Made by a program: the position numbers and the translations under genes. Source: AP-15 sp963762575 (GTDB lineage: Bacteria > Pseudomonadota > Alphaproteobacteria > ATCC43930 > CGMCC-115725). From it: DNA of 64,000 bases. The stretch spans positions 1 through 64,000 of the forward strand of contig CAVXLL010000019.1 of NCBI GenBank assembly GCA_963762575.1, in the 5' to 3' direction. Positions 63,330-64,000 of the stretch are shown piece after piece. Every line of letters starts with the position of its first letter. The stretch's first letter is position 1. The notes below the pieces were generated by a model. It was not told where the DNA came from, did no database searches, and saw nothing but the letters and a program-made list of their open reading frames with translations.

Positions 63330-64000
63330 TGCTGCTCGAAGAGCCGGCTGTGGATCAGCCGGACGACCGCCGCGAGCGAGAAATCGCGGGCTATCGTGGC
63401 GCGCGCCTGTATGCCCATCTCCCGCCGGGCAGCCTCGCCGAGCCCGACAAACTGCCGCAATGCGCACGCGACATCGGCGCTCGTGCAGACGTGCCAGCTG
63501 GCATCCGGGTCGGCGCCCATTGCCGTGTCCGGCCGGTCGATCGGATTCCGCTGCGAGCGGATGATTACCGCATTGTCGTTGCAGATGTAGTCGAGCATCG
63601 CCGTATGCCGGGTGGTGATCGGCGCCACTCCCCAGGCCATCGCTTCCTGCAGCAGCGGGTTTTGACCTTCAGCCAGCGAGCTGCACAGGTAGGCGGAGGA
63701 AAATCGGAAGAGATCGGCCAATATTGGCTCTGTGAGCTGGGCGGTCGCCAGCCAGACCGCATTGCTGTCGATCAGCTCGTAGCCCGAGATATGCAATCGC
63801 AGGATGCCGGTCAGCACGTCATTGGGGGGATCGACGACCAGTTTGAGCAGCAGAAGCGAATTCGGATGCTCATTGTGAAATTCGAGAAACCCGCCGATCA
63901 GCGCGGTCAGGTTTTTCCCCGGTTCATGAGGGTTTAGTATCGAGACGAACACCGATGGCTGCTGGCCGCCGTAGAAATCGAGAATGATGTCGCTGAGCCG
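63326..64000 (-). CDS. Glycosyltransferase (GT4-like), C-terminal part, runs off the window
   Basis: 225 residues visible; the 5' end lies beyond 64000 (the frame is open to the last base: RLSDIILDFYGGQQPSVFVS...). The GT-B donor half is seen as SILNPHEPGKNLTALIGGF, then CSSLAEGQNPLLQEAMAWGVAPITT (E-x7-E-like) and ATIARDFSLAAVV at the end. The stop overlaps the next start (ATGA), so three minus-strand genes form one translational unit. Confidence 0.82.
   Translation of the reverse strand, partial: RLSDIILDFYGGQQPSVFVSILNPHEPGKNLTALIGGFLEFHNEHPNSLLLLKLVVDPPNDVLTGILRLHISGYELIDSNAVWLATAQLTEPILADLFRFSSAYLCSSLAEGQNPLLQEAMAWGVAPITTRHTAMLDYICNDNAVIIRSQRNPIDRPDTAMGADPDASWHVCTSADVACALRQFVGLGEAARREMGIQARATIARDFSLAAVVRLIHSRLFEQQ

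Overview
The window is high-GC DNA from an alphaproteobacterium, probably Hyphomicrobiales or Rhodospirillales. Evidence: the conserved block twin-transmembrane protein / PduO / etfB / etfA / 3-hydroxybutyryl-CoA dehydrogenase; the block enoyl-CoA hydratase / mutM / ubiE / ubiB / coaBC / dut; tlpA-argH-lipoprotein-lysA-TIGR02302; a membrane-bound ferritin (MbfA type); methylsuccinyl-CoA dehydrogenase; and intergenic palindromes like those common in Bradyrhizobium relatives. No rRNA, tRNA, CRISPR, transposase or phage gene was seen. LAYOUT: 1-7852 holds three related cassettes for a MalEFG-type sugar ABC importer. A (3' end only) and B are broken by many indels; C is intact. 7966-10069 is a hydantoinase/oxoprolinase-like gene facing an HNH endonuclease. 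10181-13680 (minus) is the ETF / hydroxyacyl-CoA dehydrogenase / cobalamin adenosyltransferase block. 13698-16620 is an alpha/beta hydrolase and a Baeyer-Villiger-type monooxygenase. 16809-22951 contains a cupin, methylsuccinyl-CoA dehydrogenase, small proteins, a Nudix protein, GluQRS, an esterase and TlpA. 22988-28440 is argH, an LptM-like lipoprotein, lysA and TIGR02302. 28596-32954 contains a DUF882 peptidase, MbfA, an FAD oxidase and pyrC. 33015-34878 is a CIRCE-controlled groEL without groES. 35020-40598 contains kup, small hypotheticals and two decayed genes. 41381-52443 is thiolase, AcuI-like reductase, an HTH protein and the housekeeping run ech-mutM-ubiE-ubiB-coaBC-dut-rrf2-cysK-moeB. 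52462-64000 is an accessory surface/secretion locus. HOW GENES WORK TOGETHER: Mcd, ETF, the adenosyltransferase, 3-hydroxybutyryl-CoA dehydrogenase, thiolase, enoyl-CoA hydratase and the AcuI-like reductase fit acyl-CoA metabolism, including the B12-dependent ethylmalonyl-CoA route. At the right end, an atypical response regulator, a type I secretion ABC protein with a catalytically dead C39-like domain, an HlyD adaptor and an 18-repeat Sel1 protein are translationally coupled on the minus strand. Across a divergent control region lie a protein with ChW-like modules, a methyltransferase and three GT4-type glycosyltransferases. This is the best candidate for an undescribed system: secretion plus glycan modification under its own regulator. 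DATA QUALITY: single-base indels are dense in 1-4375 and about 42000-50700, where they hit genes expected to be essential (coaBC, dut, ubiE), and sparse elsewhere. Consensus error is the simplest explanation there, so frameshifted housekeeping genes are annotated as genes. The transglutaminase and DUF2076 remnants look genuinely decayed.
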